From: Euptelea pleiosperma
Taxonomy: Eukaryota > Streptophyta > Magnoliopsida > Ranunculales > Eupteleaceae
Assembly (NCBI GenBank): GCA_035048495.1
Contig: CM068553.1
Span: 1,123,259 to 1,187,258, forward strand
Direction of reading: 5' to 3'
Length of the DNA: 64,000 nucleotides
A program made the position numbers and the translations under genes. Below the pieces are notes generated by a model. It did no database searches. It was not told the origin of the DNA and was given only the letters and a program-made list of their open reading frames with translations. Of this stretch, positions 24,583 through 36,689 are shown in pieces (within the stretch, counting starts at the first letter, position 1; each line of letters starts with the position of its first letter).

Positions 24583-25628
24583 ATTCTGCACAGGTCGGCT
24601 GGACTCAGAGTCTGGAGAAATCGTGCGTTGTAGATAATTTCATGCACGTAAGCTTGTTTTATTTTTACTTGTATCTTTTAACTTTTTACCTGGGACGGCT
24701 TTCAACATCATTTTCAGTCGTTCTGAGTTCTGTGGATTGAAATCAGTCTTGTCTGCAGCTGCGGTCAAATCGTTATAATTCGCTTATAATTTTTTGCACG
24801 TACAGTTTCATTTTTATTTAATCACTCAAATACCCATCTGTTCAGATTCTATTCGCAAATTACCCCAGCTTTCAAAAGAATCATCCCCTTTTGGCATCGA
24901 CTTTGATACAGGGTACTATCATTTTCCTTTTGAAATTGGCGATTTGGAGCATCAATAAGGCACACATAACGGATAACTAACTTTACCGTTACAACCGTTA
25001 TAACAGGTCAAACAATGGTCAAAACTTCGTTTTTCTATATTTCTTTTTCATTAATTCATCTTTCACCTAACCTTAATTAATTAATGAGTAAAGGCTATTT
25101 TTTAAATAACGGCCTTATAACCCTTAGTTACCAAATAATGTAAGGGGTAATTAATCATCCAATCTACTGCATGCTTTTACAATCATCCAATCAAGTACGC
25201 TTTGAAGTTTTGTCCAAGGAAATCTTGTTGATTATAACAGTTTCTATGTATCATACGCCAATAAAAGCGCACCACATATAACTATGGTTTAGCTTTTTTT
25301 TAGAAGACTTTTTAAAAAGTAACAATGGGTATATGTGGCAAGCAATCATTGGAGCATGATCGCCGCTTCAAAAAAATTACTCCCCTTTTGTTCCGGATCT
25401 TGTAGCTCCCACACTCTCACACTAATACACTATGCGTGACGTCCTCTTCTAAAGTTTTTTTTTTCCTTTTTGGCTTCTGAAGTGCATAAACACGAGAAAT
25501 GACCTACGTGGCAAACAAGGAAATGCGGTAGTTGGGCAAATTACCCAACACCTGGAGTACAAGATCTGAATTCTTAGGTGCTTTTGGCCTTCAATTGCCA
25601 AGAACCTATGTATTAAAGGAAATTAAAT
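24583..25628. other. Intergenic, nothing recognised
   Basis: AT-rich sequence; near 24960-25010 there is a fragment with CCGTTACAACCGTTATAAC. No gene was recognised. Confidence 0.4.
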
Positions 25629-25629
25629 T

Positions 25630-26255
25630 ATGTAACAAGGTAGATCCGACGCTTTTTGGTGTCAGCTAACGCAAATTGTGTTACCACTGCCATCTGGGCC
25701 CACTGATCGCATCAATATTTAGCCCAACCTTTGATGGATACAGACGCCAAAAATCACGCTGATTGGTAATTTCTAGCCATTAGATTTTAGTACTTTTAGG
25801 CGATATTCTAGTAGTAGTTGGATTCAACCATTTTATGAATACTAATGTTTGGTATGAATGTATTACCAAGGGTGAGCTAAACATCCATGGTGTCAGTGGG
25901 CCTTCACTGACACCGATAGTTAGTTAAACCACCGAACCGCCCACATATGAGCCACTTGGCAGTCTTAGAGGACAGTGCCCATATGGATGTTTGGCCAATC
26001 TATAGTTGGACCTACAAACTAAAAAATGAGCCTGATTAATGATTTCAAACCTTCAATTTTTGTACCCCAAATAATGGTCAATAATGCTCATCAACCCATG
26101 AATGTGCCACGTGGCTCATATTGTGGACAGTCAGCGGCTTCACTGACCATCGGCGGTCAGCGAAGTTTTACTCACAAAAATGAGCTACCTGACGCCAAAA
26201 AGCGTCAGGTCTACCTTGTTAAATCACAAAAATGAGCTACCTGACATCACGACCC
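25630..26255. repeat. Family F2 foldback with an F1 copy nested inside
   Basis: The F2 ends are ATGTAACAAGGTAGATCCGACGC and GCGTCAGGTCTACCTTGTTA, with a further tail to ATCACGACCC. The F2 core has CCATCTGGGCCCACTGA on the left and the inverse GTCAGTGGGCC on the right. Between about 25905 and 26175 an F1-like hairpin is inserted (CATATGAGCCACTTGGCA, GATGTTTGGCCAATC, GTGCCACGTGGCTCATATTG). Outer target-site duplications were not visible. Confidence 0.65.
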
Positions 26256-27460
26256 ATCATTCAAACGGTCAACTTCTTTTTTTTAATTTTTTTATTTCAA
26301 TTCACATCCAGTTTATCGTTATGTAATTGCTGTAATTTGACAAAGAGCTGTAATTTATGCAGATCAAATTATTTTAACTTTATTCATTATAACGCATCCT
26401 CTTGTTTTATCTTTGCGAGTGGGTGCCCGGAAGATGTGCTGCCAGCCTGCCACCACCACCAACACCGCTATCACCACCGTCTGTCTCTCTCTCCATCGAA
26501 TGAGTGACAAACGGAGAAGACGCTGCGTGCTCCAGTTTTCAAGGCGTTTAGTCTCGAGAATGGTGAGAGAGAGAGAGAAACAAGACGTAAATGTCAAGTC
26601 CTGCAAACTCCAACGGAGGTTGTCGAGACATAAAATAGTAGTAAATTCCAAAAAGGACGTCCTTTCTCTCTTGGGCTTTACTTCTTATTTTCTCTCCTCG
26701 GATTCCATAACGATTACCGACCCCACCTACACACCCACGCATACTGCATACACCAACCTGCCTATTCCTTCTCTCCCACCACACGCATTGTCATGTCTTC
26801 ACTACTCCACTATTCATTCTGCTCGATCGACAAATCAAAATTTCCACATCTCTCTCTCTCATAAATAACCTTAAGAAAAGGTATAGGGAGTAGTTGAAAA
26901 GGAGAAAAGTTAAGCACCATTTTGTGTTTGCTTTTTTGCCAGTTGATTGAGAAAGAAGATACCCTCCGAAGAAAAACAAGAGAGAAAGAGAAGGAAAGCT
27001 TACGTAGTTAGTTTACACATTGTAGAAATAAAAAATCCCGCCCACACCACCCCCACCCCCGATCACTAAGACCTCCTCATGGTCACCATTTTGGACTAGT
27101 CTGTTCACATCTTCAATGTGGAAAAGGGTAGGTGTTAGATGCTCTACCTTATAGCTCTAGAAGGGGGGTCCTAATTCTTTGGCACTTGGGTGGTAAAAAT
27201 GGGTTTCCTATGAAAATGGTAAAATGTAAGTTTTAAGGGAAGTACTTCAAGATCTATCTAATTGTACGCAAGTTTCATTTTGAAACTAGACTAAGACATC
27301 ACAAATGTATCTGTACTTCCAAATAAAACCCACGGAAAAAAGAGAGGTTTGATAATTGATTAGAGTACACCTTTTTATTTAAGGCTTCAGGACTGTAAAA
27401 GAAGATGTGTTTATAGGTACCAGCCAAGTAGATCTTACAACAGTCTATCACTCTCAAGAC
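26256..27460. other. Intergenic, nothing recognised
   Basis: Includes a C-rich, less AT-rich stretch (26410-26860), but frames on either strand do not resemble a protein. No element ends were recognised. Confidence 0.4.
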
Positions 27461-28123
27461 TAGGGCTGCAACTCTGGGCGGGTTGGGTCAGGTTGGGGGT
27501 CAATCCTATCCCAATCGGACCTTCAAAACTGTGAACACTCACCTAACCCGATTCAAGGTCGGGCCTGGATTTCACAGCCCGAGCCCAACCCTATCGGATT
27601 GGTAAGATTAGTCGGGTTGGTCGGGTTAGTTAATTTTTTAATTTTTTTATTGGTTGGAAAGGTTACTAAATTTTTCATATTAAAATTGTTTATTGTTTGT
27701 CAATACAATGACCGTTTTGCTACCATTATATGATAGTTTCATTTTCACATCCTATTAAATAGGACCAAATTAACAATATATATATATAAATATATATATT
27801 TATCATCTTTACAAGTTTATTCATGCGAGAATTAAAAGTTCAAAATTCTCCACGTACATGAACTTGCTCCTACAAATGGATATCAATTTTCAAGAAATTT
27901 CATAGACACTTTGTCTGTCTTTCTTTATCTTTCTCATCTTTATCTCTCGGGTAGTTTACTGGCCTTCGCTGCTTGAGCAAGATGGATACATACCATACTC
28001 GTTGGTGGGTCAACTATATTCACTGCTGCCATACTCCTCACTAATTTTTTTCATGTTCGCATTATACTGGCTGCCAAGAGAGGGAGAGAATTTGGAGAAG
28101 AGATAGATTATAATCCTAATGTA

Positions 28124-28157
<34 letters not shown>

Positions 28158-28921
28158 ATGGGTTGGGATCGGGGGACAACTTTTTGGTACAACGTTTTTT
28201 ACAACAAACTAGCGCCCTTCGTTGTCTCACGATCCAACGGCTTCTAAGCAGCTGACGTGGACAAGAGAGAAAAAAACGGGATACACAAGAGAGAGAGAGA
28301 GTTGTTCGCTGGTTTCCAAAAAGTTGTATATATATATATGGTTTATATATGGGTCGGGATCGGGGGACAACATTTCCATACAACATTTTTGACAACAATT
28401 TTGGCGTACCCACATGGAGATGAATCAATAGCTGCAATAGCTGATTTTTGGTGAGGATGATCTTCTCACTATATAGATCACCCCTATAAAAAATCAGTCC
28501 ATTCTGAAATTTCCAACCCCATCAAATGTGGTTTTCAAGTTAACGATAAAAATAGACGGTTCATAATTCTTCGACTTGTAAACCGGTTTAGGAATATCAG
28601 AATAATTTGAATTTTTGTGAGGATGATCTCCTCATCATAGAGACCATTCTCACCAAAAATCATCCCATTCCAAAACTTCTAATTTATATATTGGGCCGCA
28701 GCAAGATTTTGTTGTCAAAAATGTTGTATAAAAATGTTGTCCCCTGATCCTGACCTATATATATAGGTCTGGCTCGGGTTGGGCTGAAGCCTCAACCCTA
28801 GCCCAACCTAATTTCATCGGGTTGTCAAAATTCAGGCCTGAGCCCAACCTGAGTACTGAATGGGCCAACCCAATCATAGCCCAATGTCGAGCTGAGGCCG
28901 CAGGCCCAAGTTGCAGCCCTA
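27461..28921. mobile_element. Non-autonomous hAT-like element with nested insertions
   Basis: The ends are TAGGGCTGCAACTCTGGGC and GGCCCAAGTTGCAGCCCTA, an Ac-like hAT terminus. The flanks CTCAAGAC (27453-27460) and CACAGGAC (28922-28929) match at 6 of 8 positions, so they may be a decayed 8-bp duplication. The inner terminal regions are GGGTTGGGC-rich. It contains a (TA)n microsatellite at about 28124-28149, a half copy of a GGGATCGGGGGACAAC element near 28160, and a complete one at 28351-28755. Confidence 0.65.
28351..28755. mobile_element. Mutator-type foldback element nested in the hAT element
   Basis: The inverted ends are GGGTCGGGATCGGGGGACAAC and GTTGTCCCCTGATCCTGACC. Inner matches include CAACATTTTTGACAACA and TGTTGTCAAAAATGTTG. 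The flanks TTTATATAT and TATATATAT could be a 9-bp duplication, but they lie in TA-rich DNA, so this is weak evidence. Related ends occur near 15580 and 28160. Confidence 0.65.
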
Positions 28922-29202
28922 CACAGGACCCATTGAGTGGTCGATCGTTCCCAAGCAGCATGAGTATGGTGGATCGTCCATGGAGACATCATCTATCATC
29001 CTAGACATGGCACACGCGTGTAGCAGGGTCGACTTTACTATTCAATGGTCCCACGTGGGAGACGTACGTCATGTGCCAATTTTAGTTGATCACATTCTTT
29101 TCTATGGTCAAAAGAAAGAAAGCTTAATAAAACGTTTGCTTGTATTGGACCGAGAGTCTCATACAGAGTATGATAGGATCCCTCCCAAAAATTCCACTTG
29201 GC

Positions 29203-29475
29203 GCTCTTTCCAGCCCACTGAACCCAGGAATGTTGTTCACCCCTGATGGACGTAAAACCAAAAAATCAGCCTGATTGATGATATATAGCTGTTGGATTTT
29301 TGAGGTTATTTTCATCATGGGCAACATGAACAGGCCGCTGGATGACTTTCAAGCCCATGATGAAAAAAGCTCAATACCAACGGCTAGAAATCACCAGTCA
29401 GGCTGGTTTTCCGTGTCGACAAAGAGGTAGGCCAAACATTCATGAGGTAAGTGGGCTGAAAGAGTGCCACTTATC
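29203..29475. repeat. Foldback MITE copy, family F1
   Basis: The arms carry GCGCTCTTTCCAGCCCACTG, ACCAAAAAATCAGCCTGA and TCATCATGGGC, with the inverses AGCCCATGATGAAAAAAGC, CGGCTAGAAATCACC and AAGTGGGCTGAAAGAGTGCCAC. Confidence 0.65.
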
Positions 29476-30090
29476 ATTTTCCAGAGGGGTCCTAACAAAC
29501 TTTGTTTGAGACCCAGTTCTATACTTGCATGTGTATCACATGCATGTACACTATCAAGAAGCAGCAGGGATTCACATGGGTAGAGCTAGCCCCGATTTAG
29601 ACTGGGCTTAGACTTTAGAATACCCAGTTCATAAATGGCCCAGGCCTACTACAAACGTTGTCCGACCCAAAGATCAAACCATGGGCAAGGATAAAGATAG
29701 AGACAGAGCTACTTCACAACTTCAGACAATGTTGGGTTGTGATGGACTTGGGCCTACCTCCTTAAATCTCTAGTCAGACCTGGAACTGGGCCAGCCCAAC
29801 CAAGCCCATGTGCACTTGGACTAGCCTACTAGGAAGTGTTTGACAGTTTGAGGCAAGTATCATAAAGCTACGTGAATATAAATGCAATTAGAGAAATATT
29901 TCTCAATAGCTTACTATATGAATGTTAATGAATACATGGTGCTCATCAATACTCCCGTAGAAAAGAGATTTTTGGAAACTCATTCATGCAAAATATATAC
30001 GCACACACCCTTCATCGGGTGGTGTTTAAGGTAAATTTCTAAAAATCTCCTTTTAAAACCTCACTCCATGTTATTTTTAGCCTTCGCCCT
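29476..30090. other. Intergenic, nothing recognised
   Basis: Ordinary AT-rich sequence without gene or element signatures. Confidence 0.4.
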
Positions 30091-30099
30091 ATCTTTTTA

Positions 30100-30844
30100 G
30101 GGAAAATTACTCCCGAGGAAATAAGTTTAAACTTACGGCCAAAGCAACCACCTCTTCATTATTGGGTCCAAAGAAGGGTTGCCTTTTAAGAAATATGGAC
30201 TTAAAACCCCAATCAGCCTATTTTGAACAACATGTAAAAATTTATTCCTACTTTACCCTCATAGGTAGAGACGTAGCTTTATCCCTTTTTTATTAGGGTA
30301 ATTTAGTACTACCCCCTCATTTTGCAAAAGTAATTGGTAGTACACCCGGCTGTAAGCCAAGCTGATCACAGCCCACATTACGAGCCACATGTCACACTCT
30401 TAGTGGATGCTGACTGTATGGATGTTTGGCCAATGACTAGGATGACCTACAAACCAAAAATAAACCTGATCAATGATTTCTAAGTGTTGGATTTAAGTTA
30501 TTTTCATGGGTTGATTTTAACCGTATATGAATTTGAGCATTATTGAGTGTTATGTGTGTACAAAGATCCAAAGGTTGTAAATTACTAATCAGGCTGATTT
30601 TTGGTTTGTGGTCTCTCCTTTTTTAATTTCTTTGCTTACTTTTTTTTATTATTAAAATCCACTAAGCTTATATCTCTACCTATGAGGGTAAAGTAGGAAT
30701 ACAATTTTAAAAGTAATTCAAAATAGGCTGATTGGGGTTTTAAGTCCATATTTCTAAAAAGACAGCCCTTTTTGGACCTAATGATAAATGGGTGGTTGCC
30801 TCGGCTATAAGTGCAAACTTACGGCCCCTGGAAGTAATTTTCTC
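30100..30844. mobile_element. Mutator-type element (745 bp) with an F1 element inside
   Basis: The ends are GGGAAAATTACTCCC and GGAAGTAATTTTCTC. The flanks are perfect 9-bp repeats ATCTTTTTA at 30091-30099 and 30845-30853. Long inverted arms follow: AAACTTACGGCC, GGTTGCCTTTTAAG, TGGACTTAAAACCCC and TACTTTACCCTCATAGGTAG on the left, all mirrored on the right. Between about 30370 and 30620 an F1 foldback copy (ACGAGCCACATGTCACACTC ... GGCTGATTTTTGG) is nested. There is no coding capacity. Confidence 0.88.
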
Positions 30845-31280
30845 ATCTTTTTATACCCTTCGACCTGCACATTTCTCCTCACCGATGTTGTCATTGGCCT
30901 TCATTATACATGATCAAACCATCTCAATCGACTTTCGTCATTCGGTTATTTATTGGGATTATTCTTATATTTTCACGAATACATTCATTTCTAATTTTTT
31001 TCCTCCATTGTCTTACCATCCACACATCCATCTCAACATCCTCATCTCAACTACACTCGTTTTATGAACATGTTATTCTCTATTACATGACATTTAATTC
31101 CATAAGACAATAATTTTATTGTCGTCTTATAGAATTTCATTTTAGTCTGATTGGTACACGTTGATCACATAATACTCCAAAAACACATCTCCATTTTAGC
31201 CAACCTATTCTAATTCTACAGACAGCATCCTCTTCAATCTCTCTATCCTTCTCACATCATTCGTCGATCATTTCCATTTT

Positions 31281-31358
31281 TGCCCCTGTGCATTACAATC
31301 CGTTATAATGGAAAAAACGGTAACAACTCCAATCCATTATACCGTTATAACGGCCTCG
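31281..31358. repeat. Fragment of the GTTATAACGG repeat
   Basis: Contains TTGCCCCTGTGCATTACAAT, CCGTTATAATGG and TTATACCGTTATAACGGCC. It is related to 2900-2990 and 56936-57207. Confidence 0.5.
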
Positions 31359-33060
31359 GTTTCGTTGACTACAGGACAATACTATCATTTTCCGTATCGC
31401 ATTAGAAGTACAAAGACATTTACTATAACCATATATTTCTAACTCAACGGTCTAATCAAAATATTGAATTGCGAACACCCAACGTGGCAACATCCCCACA
31501 AAAAACATCTAACTACAACCGTCCGATCTTGCAAGGTTGACAGCTCCCTTGGCCCCACTTTAAAAGTCATTGAACTTGCACCAAATGACTTTTCGAGCAG
31601 TTGCTGGACACGTTTCCTTCCAGACACCCGGATGGGCCCAACACCCAATACTGATCGCTTTGCCATTCTGCCTGTTTGGATTGGCCGGGGCTTGCCACGT
31701 GACAGAGATGGTTATCGTGGCCGTCTAAAACAAATGTTGGAGTCAATTTAACAAACACTTTGATGTGGAAAGGATGGCCTTCTCCCTAATGCGCTTTTTC
31801 TTCATAAAGCAAAGCTTGTTTCATGAATTTATGGAACTCAATGCGACACAAAGCTTCAGCTGACTTTTGCTTCGTCTCCCTTCTCAACCCTCTATTTCCT
31901 CTCTTAAACCCCTTTTATTAACGGGAACACTTGGGCCGTCCGATTGGTGGGCCTCTTTGCTTCACTATAATACATCGCAAACCATGTCCCCCACACACAG
32001 GGATGTCAATTTTACCTGTTTAACCAAAAATCGAACCCAAAACACCAATTCCGATTCCACAATTTTGAGAACCGACTAAAAAGAACCGGAGTCGAATCGA
32101 AAATAATGGTTTTGTTCCTGGGTAGTTAGATTTGGACCTGAAATCAATGAGAACCAGAACCGATAATAACTGGAGCCGATATATAGATAATAGTGTTAAA
32201 ATTGTAATATTATCAAGATTCGAACCAATAGAACCGTAACTGTTCTGGATCCATTCTTTTGAGAACCGGAACTGATAAGAACTGGAAATATGGGTTCCGA
32301 TTCTGGATACCTTAAGAACCGACCCGTACGTTGACTCCTCTACCCGCATAACGAGATTGCAGATGATCAGAAGTCATTAAACAAGTCAATACATTATAAT
32401 TACAAATCCGGGTCCGTTTACCCAACATGTGGTTCACATGGAAACTATCTACACCGTCCAATCAATTGATCACCTCTTATATTACTCGTAGCTCCAATAG
32501 GGTGATCCATTACGCATTTAAAAAAAAAAAAATTAAGAAAACTTTGAATAATATAAAGGCTGGACCATGGATTGGATGGTGTTGATACATTTTAATAAAA
32601 TACATCCGGGTTAGCAAATCATTGCTTACCGACCATGAGTGAGGGACCGCGTAGGGCACATCTGCCTTAGAAAAAACAAACACACACATTAACCACGTAG
32701 ATCGAGTAACCGACACCTGTACTTGCCCCACCGTGACCTTTCACCAGCCAGGACAATGACACCTCCAAAAGTCGCCACGTACCACCACTACTTTAGGGCC
32801 ACGTACACGACCTGGAATCCGAAATCCAAAGAAAAAGACGACGTATGGGGAAGAATGTTTTGACTGAGGACAGATGGCGAAAACCAATTGGATGACGTAG
32901 ACAGGTGACAACAGCTTGTCCTGACGCAACTAATATGATTGGCTAGGGGTTCTTCCTGCTTTTCCTTCTTTAAGTTTTTAAATAAACTTTAAAAAATTGC
33001 TCATCAAAAAAATAAAAACCTTTAAATAATAATTTAGTTTAAAATAACAATATCTTAGTC
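31359..33060. other. Intergenic, nothing firm
   Basis: Between about 32000 and 32345 the sequence begins GGGATGTCAATTTTACC, is rich in GAACCG words and ends TTGACTCCTCTACCC. It may be a decayed hAT-like element. No gene was recognised. Confidence 0.35.
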
Positions 33061-33081
33061 AGGTTTTTGTCACCCTTAAGC

Positions 33082-33350
33082 GAGTAAAACTTCCATGACA
33101 GGGCCCTGTCATCGAAGGAGATGATAGGGCAGCAGATCACGGCACGTGGATTTTGTACCAGCGGACTACCTCGGCCTCACCACCCACGAACACAACACAA
33201 GTGAGTGTTTTGGCAAAAAAACACTCGAGTACTCACCTGGCTACGTGTGTGGTGAGGCCGAGGTGGTGAGTCCGTACAAATTCCACATGCCGAGATCTAC
33301 TGCCCTGTCATCTCCATCGATGACAGGGCTTGGTCATCAAAGTTTTATCC
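33082..33350. mobile_element. Mutator-type foldback element, GC-rich stem
   Basis: The element is 269 bp, begins GAGTAAAACTTCC and ends AAGTTTTATCC. The flanks CCCTTAAGC (33073-33081) and CCATTAAGC (33351-33359) match at 8 of 9 positions. Most of it pairs with itself: CCCTGTCATCGAAGGAGATGA with the inverse near 33303-33330, and ACCTCGGCCTCACCAC with GTGGTGAGGCCGAGGT. The loop is about 40 nt. It shares F1 ends but has an unrelated interior. Confidence 0.85.
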
Positions 33351-33812
33351 CCATTAAGCGAACCCAAGTCGTGCACGTTCTTCGTGCTTGCGGCGGCTTA
33401 ACTTTTAACGGCTAAACTCCTCTCAGGCAATTATAGTTTGTATAGAAACCATACGGTACAACTAGTGCACATGCTTATCAAACCCTGGCAACTACGGATC
33501 AGCTATAAAAAAATCAACCTGATCAAATGAGTTTAACCATTATTAGATAACTGAGCTCTATCTAGCCTGTTGCCTGTGTATTAGAACTGCTATCAAAGAT
33601 CAACTTGATTGGATGATCTGAACCATCTGATAAATGGACTTTTAACCTGTTGCCCCTTTTTTGGCCATCTAAAGGAAGCCGATTGAATGGATAGTATTAT
33701 CGTAACGGTTACTATCGATCCAAAAAATGGTCTTCGGGTCCCGTCAATTGGATGATCCAGATTAATGAAGCATGTAGTAGAGTACTATCAGAGCCCTACA
33801 ATACAAACAGGA

Positions 33813-34197
33813 GATCAAACCTTAGATGACACCTGCAGTCAGCGACGCCACTGACTGCATATGAGCCACGTGGCATATTCTTAATAGGACACTGACCGTA
33901 TGGATATTTGGCCAATCACTAGGTGGACCTACAAACCAAAAATAAACCTGATCGGTGATTTCTAGGCATTGGATTGAAGTTATTTTCATGGGTTGATCTT
34001 AACCGTAGGAATTTGAGCATTATTTGGGTACAAAGATCCATAGGTTTCAAATTACTAATCAGGCTGATTTTTGGTTTGTAGGTCCACCTAGTGATTGGCT
34101 AAACACCCATACGGTCAGTGTCCTCTTAAGAATATGCCAAGTGGCTCATTTTGGCTGTAATCAGCTGGTGACTGCAGGTGTCATCGAAGGTTTACTC
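33813..34197. mobile_element. Mutator-type foldback MITE (F1) with 9-bp duplication
   Basis: The element is 385 bp and begins GATCAAACCTTAGATGACACC and ends GGTGTCATCGAAGGTTTACTC. The flanks are perfect 9-bp repeats CAAACAGGA at 33804-33812 and 34198-34206. The interior has every F1 box (GAGCCACGTGGCATA, CACTGACCGTATGGA, TAGGTGGACCTACAAACC and inverses). It lies about 580 bp upstream of the HD-Zip start codon and may sit in its promoter. Confidence 0.9.
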
Positions 34198-34206
34198 CAA
34201 ACAGGA

Positions 34207-34780
34207 CGTCCCTTATTGTTCTTCCATGTTTTCTTAGTCACAAGAATTATCAATGATGTGATGTATCAAATGTTTCTCCAACGGACTGGGAGTAGTAGAA
34301 TAAGATGAAAAATAATAGAGAGAATTTTTGGGAGCATTTTAATATAATAGCACAAGGACTATTAAATCAATCAGATATTATATTTGCACAGAGAATACTT
34401 ATCAGAAATCAAATAAGAAAGAAGAAATAAAAATTAAAAAAAAAAAAAAAAAAAAAGCCCCACACGCCATAGCCGCTCAAAAGTAAGAAGGCAAGCCACG
34501 GCTCCTCTTAAGAAAGTAGAAGACGATCACAAAGGCAGTGAGAAGAGGCTTTATACGAAATTTGATTCCATTGGTCGGGTTGGCCCATCAATCAACCCAC
34601 CCACTAGACCCGAAACAAAGAGATACTCTCTTCCTGCCCAATTATAAATCTCAGTACATCCCTATAATCTGGAATCTCAAGCACGATCTACTAAAAATGT
34701 CTGTCTTTCTTTCTTTCTGCGTTTACAACTTTGCTTAGTTAATGAAGATAAAACTGTGACCATTACTGAGAAGAACCAAG
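34207..34780 (+). promoter_or_regulatory. Upstream region of the HD-Zip gene
   Basis: A long poly(A) tract lies at 34435-34456. A TATA-like ATTATAAAT at about 34640-34648, 135-140 bp before the ATG, could set the start of transcription. No upstream coding exon is evident. Confidence 0.45.
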
Positions 34781-35598
34781 ATGTTGGAGGGAGGGGAGTA
34801 CTCTCCAGTATCAGCAGCAGCCAAGGTAGAGTCCTTCACCCGACTCGAATCATTCCCGATGACTAATAGGAAAAAGAAGAACAAGAACACGAGGAGATTC
34901 AGCGATGAACAGATCAGGTCGTTGGAGTCCATGTTCGAGTCAGAGTCGAAGCTCGAACCCAAAATGAAGCTTCAGCTGGCAAGAGAGCTCGGCCTGCAGC
35001 CTCGTCAGATTGCTATATGGTTCCAGAACAGGAGAGCTAGGTGGAAGTCAAAGCAGCTCGAGCGAGACTATAGCATACTGAGAACCAATTATGATACTCT
35101 AGCTTCCCGATTGGAGTCTTTGAAGAAAGAGAAGCAATCCTTACTGATACAGGTACTCTTCTTTCTTCTACACTTCCTAGAGTTGACTTAGAAAAAAGAC
35201 CCATCTGATTTAATAGATTCTGATCTTATCCTTTTCGACAGTTGCAGAAGCTGAATGATCTGCTGGAAAATCCTCGAGAGGAGAGCAGGTTGTGCAGGTT
35301 GGGTTTGGCTGGAAACAGCACTGATGGCGACTCAGATAGTGGAGACACCAAGTATGAATCTGAACAGAAACCTAGCCTGTTATTGGAAGGATCGGACCTT
35401 AAAGTGGCTGCATGTTCAGCCGACGAGAACGGCAAAAATATCGAGTGTTTAGGCCAGGAAGAAGAACTCGACTTTATGAACGTCGCAGAGCCTGCAGATG
35501 GAGTCTTAGCATCACCTGAAAACTGGTGCAGCTTAGATTCCAGTGATCTTTTCGATCAGTCATGTAGCAGTTCACAGTGGTGGGAGTTCTGGTCTTGA
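34781..35598 (+). CDS. HD-Zip class I transcription factor, ATHB7/ATHB12 type
   Basis: Two exons, 34781-35152 and 35242-35598, joined in phase 0 across an 89-bp GT-AG intron, encode 242 residues. The N terminus MLEGGEYSP resembles ATHB7. A basic KKKNKN leads into the homeodomain (about residues 29-86), whose recognition helix contains [17 protein letters not shown] leucine zipper follows (about 87-125), crossing the intron. The C terminus has the subgroup's [11 protein letters not shown] segment and ends WWEFWS. HD-Zip I proteins bind CAAT(A/T)ATTG as dimers in the nucleus. ATHB7 and ATHB12 are induced by abscisic acid and drought; a similar role here is inference. AATAAA near 35769-35775 may be a polyadenylation signal. 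Confidence 0.95.
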
Positions 35599-36689
35599 AA
35601 AATCTGCTGGGAAATTTTTTGGATGATATGTAAATTTTCTTCTCTTGATAGGGCTTCAGAGAGGTTGATGGGGGCAAAACTAAGGCTGTCGAACAATAGG
35701 CCATTTCACCACAGCCAAGAATTCTGCGATCCCATGAACGTAGTTTCAGAGGATTTCATGGAATGTATAAATAAAAGACTATAATTCATCCTCCTGATGC
35801 TACTGTGCGATCACAACAACTAGATCTAGAACTTAGGTCTATAGGAAGTCATGTCGATCACACTTCCTAGAATTGTTCTCCCTGTAATGCTGGACGCCAA
35901 GTGATTTCTACCTGAGGTAGGTATCACGGCCTAGCATGAGCAGATCCAGGAGATATGGAATAGCGAAGGAGCAGAGAAAGAAATAGAAGGCAGAAAGGAG
36001 TTGGGAAAAATGGAGAAGCTCAGGGTGTCTGTTTGTGTGCATGAATAGACATGCTTGCGCACGAGTTTATACTTGTATACTGAAGGACAGACACATGAAC
36101 ACAACGAATCGAACCATCATCAAAGCAGTAAAGCAATTGGTTTTGTAAAACTCAAACACCTCTTTCTGGATCAAATTTTGGATTTGCATCTTGTTTTTTA
36201 TGGTTGTGTATAATTGCCATAGAAGTAATCAACTAAATGAAACATATAAATTAGTAAAACCCCACGATTAGCATCTATGGTGTCATTCAGTGAATACGGT
36301 AAACAACATAAAAGATTCGAGCATAACTACTCCAAAGTTGCTATGGTTGGCCAAGAAACCTTACAACTGTTGGCCTGAAACTCGTGATACCCTGTTATTA
36401 GAAAAATTGATGAATTGAAAAGGCCAACAAATGCCACGGGAATGTACGCGAAAATCACATCCTACAGAATTCTTTTGTACTGCCAAGGAAGAATAATCTA
36501 GAAAGATCTCTCTCATTTTTTCCTTCCATTCTTTTCTCCGCCCCGTTCTCTTCCAGCCTGCTCATCATAAGTTTTTACCTCTCAAAAAACAGTCAAGACT
36601 TTCCTCGAATAAGAAAACAATGACAAGAGGAGGGGGTTTGGTAGATGTCATCCCTGTTTTATGCTCTACCTGAAATTAATCCACCTTCT
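35599..36689. other. 3' flank of the HD-Zip gene
   Basis: Holds the probable 3' UTR to about 35800, then AT-rich sequence without recognised features. Confidence 0.4.

Noticed and set aside
24186..24740. A 184-codon plus-strand frame
   Set aside because: It runs through one truncated and one intact foldback element, so its length is a by-product of repeated sequence rather than a gene.
26364..26868. Frames of 95 and 151 codons on opposite strands
   Set aside because: Neither shows a motif, domain or signal; the region is only less AT-rich than its surroundings.
32000..32345. A complete hAT element between GGGATGTCAATTTT and TTGACTCCTCTACCC
   Set aside because: Ends are too diverged and no 8-bp flanking repeat was seen; left as a possible decayed element only.
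30100..34197. Direct and inverted repeats that might suggest a CRISPR array
   Set aside because: The repeats are long hairpins with target-site duplications in a plant genome; there are no short regularly spaced repeats and no cas genes.
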